Assembly (NCBI GenBank): GCA_963585895.1
Contig: OY757939.1
Span: 53,450,621 to 53,514,620 of the forward strand
DNA length: 64,000 bases
Direction of reading: 5' to 3'
Origin: Sepioteuthis lessoniana
Taxonomy: Eukaryota; Mollusca; Cephalopoda; Myopsida; Loliginidae
Translations under genes and position numbers: made by a program
In this document: positions 10,823-21,509 of the stretch, one piece after another
Numbering within the stretch: position 1 is the stretch's first letter
Layout: each line of letters opens with the position of its first letter
Notes under the pieces: generated by a model
What the model was told of the DNA's origin: nothing
Database searches by the model: none
What the model saw: only the letters and a program-made list of their open reading frames with translations

Positions 10823-11790
10823 GTAGAAATATTGTTCTACTGGGAGAAGTTCAGTGATTGTATCAATACTACTCATTGGATGCACCACCTGTACTCTGAC
10901 AAAACACATAGCGAAAAAGCTAGACAGGAACTATGCAAGAATGCTACAAGTTATATAGAACAAATCTTGAAAGCAACACCCCATGAAACAATGACTGTAC
11001 GGCCACTTACCTCCCATCTTTAAAACTATCCAAATAAGATGAACCAGATATGTTGGAAACTGCTGGAGAAGCAAGGACTAACTCATTACTATGTTCTCTC
11101 ATAGACCCCTACACATGGACATGCCAGTATGTTCGACCAGCAAGAATCTACTGTTGTATAGCCATGATACAACTACACGTATACATATACATGCGGAAAC
11201 ATAATCAACAATAATGACGAACGAACACACTTCTTTAGAAAAAAGATACCTCTCACACTTTATTCAAAAGGGTTGCGAAAGGGTTGCGAAAGGGTTGTGT
11301 GTCAGAGGTGAGTTGGAGACTGAACAGACTGCAACATATTGACCCCAAGTTCCTCTGACTATAGCAGCACTTCTTTCTCATTCTGCTGGGCTGCTCAACA
11401 AGGGGTCCTGAGGGCCCAAGCCTTCTGCTGGGAGCTGGTTCTCACTGCCTCGAACTGCAACTCGAACTCCAACAAACTGACTCCAACTAACTCTCCTGTC
11501 TGTGGCACCGGGTTATATAATTGTTTGACGTCCACCTGCTTCCCGTGGGCGTCACAATTGCACCAAATTCAACCTGTCCATGGTCAAGGTTGTATCTTGA
11601 TATCTTCAACTGGATGCACCTGCTTTTTGATTGAAGGCTGCGTCGAAGGTCAAGTGTTACACTACAACAACTCTGCATGGATATGAGATGCAGTTTAGAA
11701 GACCTGCCAAAAGTAATGGATTATATGGACGTATGGAGAAAGAGAGAGTGTCAGGGTAATCCATGCTAGCAGCATGACTTTATAATAATG
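10823..11790 (+). mobile_element. LINE-R 3' fragment split by a solo LTR
   Basis: Plus-strand pieces 10823-11151 and 11662-11790 join into one diverged LINE-R 3' end: LYGCT-like region, KSW..HP, the RRTRHAG-like block, the GRPAR-like block, and the EDLPEAM..REKWRE-like end, with a (AATGATGAT) tail at 11783. The LTR between them duplicated CTAC. Confidence 0.75.
11152..11661 (-). mobile_element. Solo LTR, first LTR family
   Basis: LTR-retrotransposon fossil flanked by CTAC (11148-11151 and 11662-11665), inserted in LINE-R. It has the family start TGTAACACTTGACC on the minus strand (right side) and TGTTGTATAGCC at the left. A GGGTTATATAAT TATA-box region and a CACTTTATT polyadenylation block align with 8082 and 21510. 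No internal region is present. Confidence 0.85.
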
Positions 11791-11819
11791 ATGATATATA
11801 TATATATATATATATATTA
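11791..11819. repeat. (TA)n microsatellite at LINE tail
   Basis: Simple (AT)n run immediately after the (GAT) tail of the LINE-R fragment. Confidence 0.85.
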
Positions 11820-11829
11820 ATCATGCAAA

Positions 11830-12205
11830 TTGGTCTTATTGCACAGTAAATAAGAAATTGCATTTTAATAGTGACATGAAACATTTCAGAAATTGAAATA
11901 TACCCCTGATGTTTTTCATAGCTAATAACAACTCAACTTGATCCCTCTCTCTCTCTCTCTTTTTATTCTCTTTCATAATGACTTTTTATACTTCAGTCTT
12001 CTTTCTCTGTACCACTTTTGAGGTGTTTCTCAATTTCTCTTTCCTTCAAATTTATTTTTCCTTTGTATTCTTCTTCTCCCCATGATGTCTGTTTTTCTTT
12101 CTTTCTTTCTTTCTTCTATTTACTCAAATGATTTGAAAGGATTTTAGTCAACTAATGCTCCTGCATTCTCATTTTGCCAACATGATTGATACTCCTATCC
12201 TAAAC
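11830..12205. other. Pyrimidine-rich unassigned interval
   Basis: Contains (CT)n at 11942-11961 and (TTTC)n at 12096-12115. No family or coding signal was recognised. Confidence 0.4.
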
Positions 12206-12209
12206 TCAA

Positions 12210-12485
12210 TATCAATAATCCATTAAGAAGTTAGTTATTTGAAATAATCCATTAAGAAGTCAAATATTTGAGACAATCCACAAGTAGGTCAAATACTTGA
12301 GATAATCCATTGGGAGGTCAAATATTTAAGATAATCCATTCAGATTATATAAAATTATACATTGATAGGTCAAATACTTGAGATAATCCATTAATAGGTC
12401 AAATACTTGAGATAATCCATTAGGAGGTCAAATACTTAAGATAATCCATTCAGATTATATAAAATTATACAACAGTCCATTTAAG
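12210..12485. repeat. Minisatellite of about 29 bp
   Basis: Degenerate tandem repeat of GTCAAATACTTGAGATAATC-CATTAGGAG type, about eight units. A longer segment (the unit plus CAGATTATATAAAATTATAC) occurs twice, at about 12340 and 12450, giving a partial higher-order structure. Confidence 0.85.
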
Positions 12486-12492
12486 ATAAAAT

Positions 12493-12660
12493 TTCATCAT
12501 CATCATCATCATCATGGTGTTCAAACAGTATGGATTCCTTTTACTCTCTCTCGCCATCCATCCCTATCAGTCATCACACTTGGCAAGTCCTCTAGACGGC
12601 ATCTAGTGTCTGAACACAGTTGATGAAAGTATGTTTTTGGCTTCCTGAAATGTTTGTGAT
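12493..12660 (-). mobile_element. RTE-like LINE 3' fragment, second subfamily
   Basis: Begins with (CAT)n and then resembles the fragment at 16540-16690 (GGATTCCTTT..CTCTC..CGCCATCCATCCCTATC, GTCTGAACACAGTTGATGAAAG). It differs from LINE-R but has the same kind of trinucleotide tail. Confidence 0.6.
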
Positions 12661-12761
12661 AAAATCAATCAGAAGGGTCTCATTTGCGCAAAAAACAAAT
12701 GAAATTGGGATATGCAGTTGTGGGAGTAAATCAATCTAGGTTTCAGTTTCTTTGTATAATA

Positions 12762-13672
12762 TGGTGCCTTCAATAAGTTTCCAGACATTTTTTGTACAGG
12801 CATTTAAGATTGTCGTAGACTCTTGAAAATTTATTATGTTATTGCTAGACATCTTATGAGATGACTGACCAATTTTTATGATTTCAGCTTCAAATGAACA
12901 GCTACAGTAGGAATTGGAATACATCCTACTAAAGCCTGATTGTCACAGCTGGTGAATTTCAAAAATGCAATCTGGACGTGAGGACACTTTAGAAGAATGA
13001 TATGCAATAAAATTGTGTTTTAAACTTAGAAAAACTGCTACAGAAATGTATGGAATGCTTCAGACTGCTTTTCAACCATCTCGCATGAATTGAGCATCAG
13101 TTTTTGAGTGGCATAAGAGATTCAACGAAGGCAGGAAGTCTGTGAGGGATGATGAGTGGTGTGGAAGGAGTAAGGAAGTCAATACACCAGAGTTGATTGG
13201 CCTGAGGGTTAGGGTTAGGGTTACTATGTTGTGGTTTTAAAGGAGTTCAGGAAGAGATTCCGTCGGAAGAGGCCAGCACTCTTCAAATCGGGTCAGTGGC
13301 ATTTCCAGCAGGACAATGCTCCAGTCCACAACTCCATCCTTGTCACAGACTATTTGACCAAGATGGGCATCAAGACAGTTGCTCACCCTCCCTATAGTCG
13401 AGACCTTACTCCCTGTGACTTTTGGTTATTCTCTAAGCTCAGAGGCTGTCATCATTATGAGACAATCGAGGAGATGAAAGAGGCTGTGATGAGGTCATTG
13501 ACATGTTCATACAAGAGGACTTCCATGGGGCCTTGCAGAAGTTGATGGAACAGTACCACAAGTGCATTGTAGCTAGAAAAGATTACTTCGAAGGAGTCTA
13601 GAGTTTCATGTGTGTACTATCAATAAAAGTGCCCATACGAAAAAAGTCTGGAAACTTATTTAATGATCCTCA
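12762..13672 (+). mobile_element. Mariner (DD34D) non-autonomous copy 1
   Basis: About 911 bp with mariner termini (ATAAGTTTCCAGAC at the left, GTCTGGAAACTTAT at the right) at TA sites. The transposase is reduced to the N-terminal MLQTAF.PSRMN..FEWHKRF region (13050-13190) joined to the C-terminal part (13231-13545), which keeps QQDNAPVH and the DFWLF motif. GGGTTAGGGTTAGGGTTA lies at the join (about 13205-13222). The middle of a normal ~345-aa mariner transposase is missing. There is a frameshift after EEMKEAVM, and YSRDLTPCD replaces YSPDLAPCD. Confidence 0.92.
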
Positions 13673-13673
13673 T

Positions 13674-13770
13674 AGTTTGAAAGTGAATGTAATAACATGC
13701 CTGGAGTTTGAACTCACTTACTTTGAGGCCATAATCTTATACGTTAACCACTATATCATGGGGATCCCCA
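13674..13770 (-). repeat. SINE-B head fragment
   Basis: Resembles the tRNA-like head of SINE-B on the minus strand (TTTGAACTCACTTAC, GTTAACCACTATATCATGGGG). Adjacent to the right end of mariner copy 1. Confidence 0.6.
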
Positions 13771-13879
13771 CTCCTATTAATCTAGGAAATAAATTTAATA
13801 AAGCTTTAATTCATCCAGGAAACAAACTTTTAAAAGAAACTTTTAGTATGCTGTTCTGTATTTGAGGGTGCACACCAAA

Positions 13880-14100
13880 TTTTTAGTTGGTTTGTTTGTT
13901 CATTTTATGGCATGTCTACCCATACTGGATTATTTAAAGCTAAACTCAGTCTTTTCTTTTCTTTTTTTTTTTTGCCTGCTGTTATATATAACTAATGATA
14001 ATAGACATTTGCAAACAATTATAGCTTCAAATATCTATTCTTAATACAAATAATACAGGTTTCAAGTATTCCTATCTAACGCAAATAACTAGCATATACC
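13880..14100 (-). repeat. SINE-D/SINE-B tail and body fragment
   Basis: Tail-like TTTATGGCATGTCTACCC at about 13903 followed by body sequence with TTTCAAGTATTCCTATCTAA. No head was found. Confidence 0.55.
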
Positions 14101-14104
14101 AACC

Positions 14105-14380
14105 TCCCCTCACCAGCTTGACTGCCATCATAATAGGCCTGTATTATAGAAATAACTAAAAGATTAATAAATCCTTCACTCCTTACTAAATAGAAGCATT
14201 AGTATCATCATGGACAACCTATAAGTTAACAGATCATCAAAATTTATTTTTGAAATCACTCAATTTTTATTATTTGAACTTCACTTCTTCACTAGTTCAG
14301 TAACCTGTTTTGGTAATGGGAACACTTCTCATGCAGTATGTTTTGTGTAGGAATAACCTAGCAGAGCCCATCCCTCTTCA
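14105..14380. other. Unassigned interval
   Basis: No family or coding signal was recognised. Confidence 0.35.
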
Positions 14381-14384
14381 GGTC

Positions 14385-14625
14385 TACAGCTGGTTTGAAT
14401 TCATTTTTCATTCTCCTTGACTAGTTGCCACTCCAAGGTTAAAGAAATCAGTCTGCCCTACTATTTACCCATAGCTGGAGGGAGATAGTTTTATTCATAC
14501 CTTTCCCAAGGATATCAGTGCTATGTGAAATGTAATAAGCCTAATTCAGGATCTAAACTCAAGTAGTTCAGTCCACTTCGTTTGACAATAACTATCACAG
14601 CTTGAGTGCCTCAACACTTAATTTA
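14385..14625 (-). repeat. SINE-A copy, diverged
   Basis: Minus-strand SINE-A: CTCCTTGACTAGTTGCC, CTACTATTTACCCATAGCTG and TCCCAAGGATATCAGTGCTA are conserved. The box A/B head region is badly eroded, which suggests an old copy. Confidence 0.75.
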
Positions 14626-14629
14626 AAAG

Positions 14630-15065
14630 AAAAAATGAAATGGCTCCTCTTTGTATCGGTAGAGCAAGAACAGCTATTGCATTCTATCCGATAGAAAAGG
14701 TTGTTGAGACCGCAGATTCACCGACAGTTCATCTTTTATAAATGTCCCTGCAATTCTTTAAAATCTGTAATGATTTTTATTGTCATGATTAAATCATAGC
14801 CAAAGCCACTGATCATTTTATTTCATCAGATTGAGACAATATTATATTTCTTTTAAAAAATTTTGGCTGACAACAAAATTTTCCCTAAAACGTAAAAGTG
14901 CAGTGTTTCAAAGGCCGAGAGAAATCGGCACCAGTTCTTAAAAGCTAATCATAAAAAGGGAAGCAAGGACAGCCCAGAAATTCCTTTGTGACTTCACCAT
15001 GAAACACGGATTTTCTTTTCCAAGAAAAAGCTGTTCCAGGCACCTTGACTTTATGTCAGGCAATT
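14630..15065. other. Unassigned interval
   Basis: No recognised family. Sequence complexity is normal and there is no plausible coding frame. Confidence 0.35.
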
Positions 15066-15071
15066 TTCTGA

Positions 15072-15205
15072 TCATCATCATCATCATCATCACATCATGC
15101 CACCAGCATGGATATCACTGACCTACTCGCCACTTCTCCCTATCGTTCATCGCCTCTGACTGGTCTTCAGAGCTACATTCCGTATCCTCACAGAGCTGCT
15201 GTATG
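15072..15205 (-). mobile_element. LINE-R 3' terminal fragment
   Basis: (CAT)n tail followed by CATGCCACCAGCATGGATAT and the end of the RT frame (MNDREKW and QLCED on the minus strand). 5'-truncated at a SINE-B-like segment (15206-15240, AGCTGGGAGGATAAAGAGG). Confidence 0.75.
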
Positions 15206-15342
15206 TAATTAATAGCTGGGAGGATAAAGAGGTTCATTCCTTTCCCTTTATTGGTTACTTGAAACCATACAGTTGTATGCAAATTATTCATATCACATAC
15301 AAATACTTGACAACCCGAATTACTAATTTTTAATAGCAATAT

Positions 15343-15800
15343 ATGTCGTGCCACAGGCACGGATATCACTGACCTTCTCCCACCACTTCTTCCTATCGTT
15401 CATCGCCTCCGGCAGGTCTTCAGGACTACATCCCATAGCCTCACTGAGTTGCTGAATGTATGCTGGAGCTGGTTGTCCTGCTTTTGCTTAGCCATATATG
15501 GGGGTCCATAGGAGTACATCCCTTATGAGCTCGTCCCTGCTTCTCCAGTAGTGTCCTGTATGCCTGGTTCGTCTAACTTGGATAGTTTTCATGATGGGAG
15601 GTAGGTGACCGTATAGTTGGTGCTTTGTGGGGTGTTGCCTCCAGGACTTGTTCAATATTGCTCGCAGCATTCTTGTGTAGTTGCCATCTAGCTTTTCCAG
15701 CCGTTTAGTTAGCGTTCAAGTTGTGCATCCATACAACAGTATTGATACGACTGTTGCCTGGAAGAAACTGCATTTCATTTTATCTGTCAGGTCTGACTTA
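15343..15800 (-). mobile_element. LINE-R 3' fragment
   Basis: Minus strand encodes MLRAILNKSWRQHPTKHQLYG, the RRTRHTGHYWRS block and DVLLWTPIYG before a stop, then the GRPA region in another frame. It has no long trinucleotide tail, so its 3' end is also cut. About 458 bp of a LINE that would be several kb. Confidence 0.85.
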
Positions 15801-16050
15801 AAAACAACTAATGTAGTCCATTTCAGGTAAAATTTCATTGTAATATATCATGTTGACCTGTGATGAATTGACAGATATTGTTGACAGATACATCCGGCCA
15901 TCAATAAAATCAACAAAAAGATTACTGGGAACAAGGAATGTGTAGGTGTAAGCTGAGACTAATGGAGAATAAGCATTGCATGGGTGTAAGCCATGACTAA
16001 TGAAAAGCAAGCATTGTATGTGGGTCACATGGGAGTTTAAAGACTATATA

Positions 16051-16340
16051 AGGTGCCCATTGTGTAATGGTTATCGTCGTTGAAAATGGAGACGGTGACA
16101 TGAGTTCAAATCCCGAACGAGACTGATTGCATTTCACATTGCACTAATGCCCTTGGGAAAGATATAAATCCAATTATTCTCCTTCCAGCTATGGGTAAAA
16201 TAGTAGGGCAGACTAGGTTCTTCAGCTTTGGTGAGGCAACTAGTCTAGGAGAAGGAAAACTCTGAATTCAAACCTGTTAAAATCTGCTTAAAAATTGACC
16301 TTGTGTCATATCCTGCCTGAGCGGAGGGGTTGGTAAATAT
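16051..16340 (+). repeat. SINE-A copy
   Basis: Head GGTGCCCATTGTGTAATGG, box B GAGTTCAAATCCC, body CTTCCAGCTATGGGTAAAA and end GAGCGGAGGGGTTGGTAAAT. Length equals the duplication-bounded copies, so it is full length. Confidence 0.9.
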
Positions 16341-16396
16341 GTATATGGTCTAGAATTTGGGCTGAAGTTAGTTCCCGCTGGCAGTTCTGTGTGCAT

Positions 16397-16398
<2 letters not shown>

Positions 16399-16428
<30 letters not shown>
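16399..16428. repeat. (CT)n microsatellite
   Basis: Uninterrupted CT dinucleotides. Confidence 0.9.
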
Positions 16429-16430
<2 letters not shown>

Positions 16431-16537
16431 TGTTCTGCTGCTCCCCTCAAGTGTCACCATCGACGCATAAAAGCAGAAGATTATATTTTTATATATGCAT
16501 GTTCCTTGTTGTTTGTCAAGACCGAGCGATAGTATAC

Positions 16538-16700
16538 TATATCATCATCATCAAGGTGTACTGACAACATGGATTCGTTTGACAATCTCTCATCATCCAT
16601 TCCTATCCTTCTTTGCAAGTCTTCTAGAAGGCATTAGGTGTCTGTGCACAGCTGATGAAAGTTTTTGCTGGTCAACCAACACTGGTGTGTCCATAAGTTG
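16538..16700 (-). mobile_element. RTE-like LINE 3' fragment, second subfamily
   Basis: (ATC)n tail, then GGTGTACTGACAACATGGATTC and GTCTGTGCACAGCTGATGAAAG, matching 12493-12660. Possibly the same LINE as 17195-17460, interrupted by the solo LTR at 16748. Confidence 0.6.
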
Positions 16701-16747
16701 TAGTCCATTGGGAGAATGTCATTTATGAATTCTTTCTTACTTCAACT

Positions 16748-17170
16748 TGTTATATATTGACCCTTGACCGAGCCATCAATCAAGAGATGCATCTGTGTAA
16801 ATAAGCGGAAGAACAGCGGAAGCAGGTGGGTGTTAGAAAATAATCTAACCAGGTTCGAGTCAGTTGGAGACAGGATGCCAGAGTGAGAACCAGCTCCAGA
16901 TGGAGGGCTTGTGGCCCTCAGTTACCCCCGGTTGAGCAACCCAAGCCAAGATGTGAAAGAAGTGCTGCTATGGTCGAAAGAAAAACTTGGGTCAATATAG
17001 CAGTTCGTCCTTGTCTCCATTCATTTCTCACACACAACAAACATCACCTTTTCGAAAATAAAGTGTGAGAGATTTATATAAAGAAGTGTATTCGTTCGTT
17101 GTTGAAGTCATCATTATCAGTTGATTATGTTCCCATGTATATTTGTATATGCGTAGTATACTATACAACA
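16748..17170 (+). mobile_element. Solo LTR, first LTR family
   Basis: LTR-retrotransposon fossil flanked by AACT (16744-16747 and 17171-17174). Begins TGTTATATATTGACC and ends CTATACAACA. It carries the family AATAAAGTGTGAGAG polyadenylation block near 17058. No internal region is present. Confidence 0.88.
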
Positions 17171-17194
17171 AACTTTGCCAACCATATCTTATAA

Positions 17195-17460
17195 AATTTT
17201 TGTATAATGGGAGGTCAGTGTTCTGTGCGACTGCTGTTTTGTGAAGAGCTGCTTCGAGGATTTCTTCAAAACTGCATGCGGCATTCTTCTCTAGTTCCTA
17301 TCTAGTTTTTTCTCAAAGCATTTTGTTAGTCCAAGTGGTGACAGCCATACAGTAGTACTGACATGGATACAGTTTGGAAGAAATTTCATTTTATTTCATC
17401 CAAGAGATCAGATTCCCATATGGTTGTTAATCTGTCAATAGCACTCAATGCGTATATGTT
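17195..17460 (-). mobile_element. RTE-like LINE fragment
   Basis: Diverged minus-strand RT-frame sequence (TGCATGCGGCATTCTTCTCTA and CAGTAGTACTGACATGG resemble the MLRAILN and VSILLYGC regions of LINE-R). Confidence 0.6.
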
Positions 17461-17624
17461 GACGTCATTTTTTGTTGATTAGACAATGATACTGAGTTAT
17501 ATTTACTGGTCCACTAATTTCAGAGGCTGGCCGTTTAATGGTGAGATGGTACCATCTTGATTAAAACCATCCAATCAATTTTTAATGCCTTTTACAACTA
17601 CAGATCTTTTAGATAATTGATTGG

Positions 17625-17770
17625 GGAAGTCCTGGTAGTGTAAAGGCTAAAGTCCTGTCCTGCAACCGTGAAGTCAGCTCCTGTCAGGCTATTATGTTCA
17701 CTTTCGAACAATACCCTTGGGAAAGGAATGAACCTCTTTATCCTCCCAACTATTAATTAAATATTGGGTG
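17625..17770 (+). repeat. SINE-B copy, head half
   Basis: Head AGTCCTGGTAGTGTAAAGGC, then CTATTATGTTCACTTTCGAAC, CCCTTGGGAAAGGAATGAAC. Ends at ATTAATTAA before the usual tail. Confidence 0.65.
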
Positions 17771-17774
17771 TCTC

Positions 17775-18725
17775 AATATACATGGGACCCATGTGACTGC
17801 TAATAACTCTATAAATAATAATGTGTTATTTTTTGTTTCACATTTGAAAATAGTTTACTATAACACCTATTAATCCTTGATCACAATACCTTAGACAAGA
17901 GAGGAAAAAATATTTTGTGCCACTGCTTGGAGACAAAATCCTGCCAAACTGTCTCAAAATAGATACAACCCATTAATATGGTAATGATTTATTACTGAGA
18001 CAAAAAAGTTTTAAAATATTGTAGGTCCTAAAAGCTGATATAATAACAATTTAAAGAATATTGATGTGATGTCTCTAGCTCAAAGAATGCATTTTTTACA
18101 AGACGTGTTCTAAATGACTGCCATTTTGCTTGTCTCAGTAATAAATCATTATCATATTAATGGGTTGCATCTATTTTGAGACACTTGTAGTATGACTACA
18201 GCTCTTTTACAAGGATGGATTTAACTTTAAATAACACATATTTGGTTAATATGTGATTAAATATTGAAACTAAACCAAACCAAATTAGTTTGTAGCTCAG
18301 GCCATTTGAAAAAATATTTCACCTCATTAAGACATCTTATTTAGATCATCAATCATGAGAAAAATTTATACGAAAGATTATGCATTTTAACATCAGTTTT
18401 AACCACTGAAAGTGGAATTTCATCAGAAAAGTTTTCATTGGTAAAGAATGAATATCATTTGAATTTTCCAAAACTTATCTGGAAATAGTTTTTATCTTTA
18501 TCTTTCACTGAGAAAATTGCGGTTAAATGAAACTAGCGCATTTAAAGCACAAACTTGGGTAATTAAACGACCTTAAGTGATCCTGAAACAAAGAAAGCTC
18601 CCCCAAACAAAAACCAATCTCAGTACTTATAAAGATAAACTCCCCAATATCCTAGAATAGAACCTGAACCCGCCCACTGCATCTTTACCGATGATTTCAA
18701 GGGTAACGACAAAACTGTGTACAAC
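17775..18725. other. Unassigned interval holding a foldback repeat
   Basis: No gene or known family apart from the inverted repeat at 17951-18182. There is an isolated CTAAACCAAACCAAA tail-like sequence near 18268. Confidence 0.4.
17951..18182. repeat. Foldback with 52-bp arms
   Basis: Left arm 17951-18002 and right arm 18131-18182 are reverse complements with 2 mismatches in 52. The loop is 128 bp. Arms start GTCTCAAAATAGAT and end TTACTGAGACA. This could be a MITE-like element or a foldback relic. No transposase or confirmed target duplication was seen. Confidence 0.85.
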
Positions 18726-18729
18726 CATA

Positions 18730-18978
18730 TTAAATGGTTTGGTTTAATCTAATTTGGTTTCTTTGGTTTAATGGCATATCAACCTTTTTAGGTTATTTAA
18801 TACACAAAGCCATCCTTCCAGAAGAACAGCAGTTGTGCTATTTAACCCATAGCTGGGGCAATAAGAGGGTTAATATTTTTCTCAAGGTTCTTTGTCTGAA
18901 AATGAATGTAATAGCATGACTGGAGCTTGAACTCACTACGATTTTGTAGTCCATCGATTTAAACATTACACCATAAAT
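18730..18978 (-). repeat. SINE-B copy, full length
   Basis: Tail at the left (TTTAATGGCATATCAACC, GGTTATTTAATAC), body CCATCCTTCCAGAAGAACAGC, and head at the right (GCTTGAACTCACTACGAT, AAACATTACACCA). Confidence 0.8.
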
Positions 18979-19004
18979 GAAACAAAACAAAAAATACATG
19001 AGAA

Positions 19005-19168
19005 TTAATGTTCTGTACCGGGGTTCAATCCCAGGTCAGGTCATACCAATAGATTCCAAAATAGTACTTGATATCTCCTTGCTTAACACTCAGCACTATA
19101 AGGTATGGATCAAGGGAAAAGTGGAGCAATTCAAAGAATGGAGTAGTACCCCTTCATTCCCAATGGTG
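19005..19168 (+). repeat. SINE-C copy truncated against LINE-R
   Basis: Box B region GGGTTCAATCCCAGGTC and body TTGATATCTCCTTGCTTAAC, AAGTGGAGCAATTC. It breaks off where the (CAT)n tail of the next LINE-R begins. Confidence 0.75.
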
Positions 19169-19570
19169 TCATCATCATCATCATCATATCGTGCTGGTAG
19201 CACGGATATCCCTGACCCTCTCTCGCCACTCCTCCCTATCGTTCAGGTAGGTCTTCAAGACAACACCCCGTATCCTCACATAGCTGCTGAATGTACGTTC
19301 AAGCTGGTCGCCCTGCTTTTGCGCGGCCATGTTTGGGGATCCATAAGAGTACATCTCTTATGAGTTCATCTCTGCTTCTCCAGCAGTGTCCCGCATGTCT
19401 GGTTCGTCTAACCTGAATAGTTTTCGTGATAGGGGGCAGGTGGCCATACAGTTGGTGTCTTGTGGGGTGTTGCTGCCAGGACTTGTTCAGGATTGCACGC
19501 AGCATTCTTGTGTAATTGCCATCTAGTTTCTTCTCCAGCCGTTTTGTTAGCGTCCATGTAGTGCACAAAA
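19168..19570 (-). mobile_element. LINE-R 3' fragment
   Basis: (CAT)n tail, then the minus-strand frame carrying WTLTKRLEKKLDGNYTRML, the QQHPTRHQLYGHLPPITK block and RRTRHAGHCWRSRDELIRD. One of the better-preserved short copies: 89 aa are open. Confidence 0.85.
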
Positions 19571-19660
19571 AAGGTTACGTTCGGGTTATCCTTGATTATG
19601 GTCAACATGTTTACTTTATTTGTTTTGATGGCAGTGAATGTTCTTGAATGCCAAATCCTG

Positions 19661-19663
<3 letters not shown>

Positions 19664-19705
<42 letters not shown>

Positions 19706-19927
19706 ATATCATATATGTATATCTATATGTATATTATATATATACATGTATATGTATTTGTATATTTGTATATGTATATCATATGTATATTACATGTATA
19801 TTATATGTATATGTATATTTTATATATATGTACATGTATATGCATATTATACATATATATGTATATATAAATCATATATTTATGTATATATGTACATTAT
19901 ATATATATATATATATATGTATATCAT

Positions 19928-19964
<37 letters not shown>

Positions 19965-20144
19965 GAGAGATAGATAGATATATATGTACATTATATATGT
20001 ATGCATGTATATCATATATATACATGTATGCTTATTTTCTATATATAATGTATGTAAATTATATATGTAAGTATATTATATATGTAAAAGTATTATATAT
20101 GTATGTATATTGTATATTGTATATATATGTATACTATATCTATA

Positions 20145-20187
<43 letters not shown>

Positions 20188-20215
20188 CTTTATATATATA
20201 TATACATAGATATAT
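19664..20215. repeat. Long TA/TATG compound microsatellite
   Basis: About 550 bp of TA-rich repeats with interspersed ATG, (CA)n at 19928-19952 and (GATA)n at 19965-19980. Open frames here read only Y/I/C/M and are not genes. Confidence 0.95.
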
Positions 20216-20224
20216 ATTTATTGT

Positions 20225-20331
20225 TCTGTATTATTGTTACATTGAGCTTTAAATTTAAATATTCACTCATGAATAATTTCTTGTCCTGAGGGAATTACTC
20301 CCAACTCCGGTTTAACTGGACCAAAGAATAT

Positions 20332-20403
<72 letters not shown>
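20225..20403. repeat. Microsatellite-flanked repeat end plus (TA)n
   Basis: 20281-20330 contains GAGGGAATTACTCCCAACTC and GTTTAACTGG, identical in type to 44385-44430. (CA)n and (TA)n follow to 20403. Confidence 0.75.
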
Positions 20404-20406
<3 letters not shown>

Positions 20407-20424
20407 TTGTAAGTGATTTGTTTG

Positions 20425-21025
20425 AAAGTAACTTTATTTTTAAATGATTGAGGGCTCATTTGTTTGCACAGTTAAATAATTTCTAATATTTCAATTAAAC
20501 ATAGGAAATTTGATTTTTCAAGCATTCCTATTTAATTTCATATCAATCATTTGTTTTCACATAGTGAAATGATTTCAAGTATTGATATCTCACTCTAATG
20601 AGTCTAATTAATACCAATCAATTCTCTTCACTTATTTTTTTGCTCACAGTTAAATGATTTCAAATATTGCTATTTAGCGTAAGTAATTACATTTTTAGAG
20701 TATTTTTCATCTGATTTGACATAAATCATTTGTTTGCAAACATTTAAATGATTTCTAGCATTACTATTTAACATTAGTAATTCTATTTATCAAGTATTCC
20801 TATCTAATACAATTTGCATACTGCTCTTTAGTTTCAAATAACCAATGATAATGATAATCCTTTATAAATGATTGAACTTCTTTTTGACCAATAGGTAGAT
20901 GCTACCACTCTTGGTCAGTGGACCAGAGAGTTATGGTAATGAAGGAGTACTCAACATTCCCCAAACTCCAGGATAGGAGCCTCACCATCGGATGCAGTTA
21001 GGTTTCATACCTAGGACAAAGATTT
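20425..21025 (-). repeat. SINE-D body and head
   Basis: Body repeats with TTAAATGATTTCAAATATTGC-type units every ~70 bp (20455-20830), then the head-side segment 20885-21020 (GGTAGATGCTACCACTC, CCTCACCATCGGATGCAG). Confidence 0.7.
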
Positions 21026-21029
21026 TTAG

Positions 21030-21505
21030 TTTCTTAATTTGAAATCATCATCACTATAAGCACTCTGACTTCACTCCATGGAATTTTCTTTCTTGGACTG
21101 TTTTTATTCTACTTTATTCATTTCCCATTTTCTCCCGGTAATTGGAAAGTTTTATTTTCTTAGACACATATTTATATTCACCAAGTTGAGTCGAGGAATT
21201 TCCAAGTATAGGAAAGGAAATTCTTTGGAATAACCCCTTAACCTCTCAGGGCTGATTCCTAAGGTTAGCAGTTCTCAAAACAATCTGATGATACAGGGAG
21301 GCTTTTCATGAGCCTCTGACATTGAACGTTTCAACTGTAATGGGTACAAAAAGATATCTTTCCAAAAGTGATGATTACCCTCGCCAATTTACAATACTTA
21401 GGTGCCTGGATGCGCCACTGATTTAATCAAGTAATTTTCTAGTTTTTCTTGCTTTTGCTTTTACTTTATTCATTTCAAAATTTTTCTATTTTTAATTGGA
21501 ATGTC
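21030..21505. other. Unassigned interval
   Basis: No family or coding signal was recognised. It contains a GC-balanced patch around 21236-21310. Confidence 0.35.
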
Positions 21506-21509
21506 CTAT

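Noticed and set aside
13200-13225. TTAGGG repeats as an interstitial telomere or chromosome end
   Set aside because: The same sequence recurs at the same place in four mariner copies, so it belongs to the transposon.
19592-20209. Frames rich in I/Y/C/M
   Set aside because: Translation of TA/TATG microsatellite.
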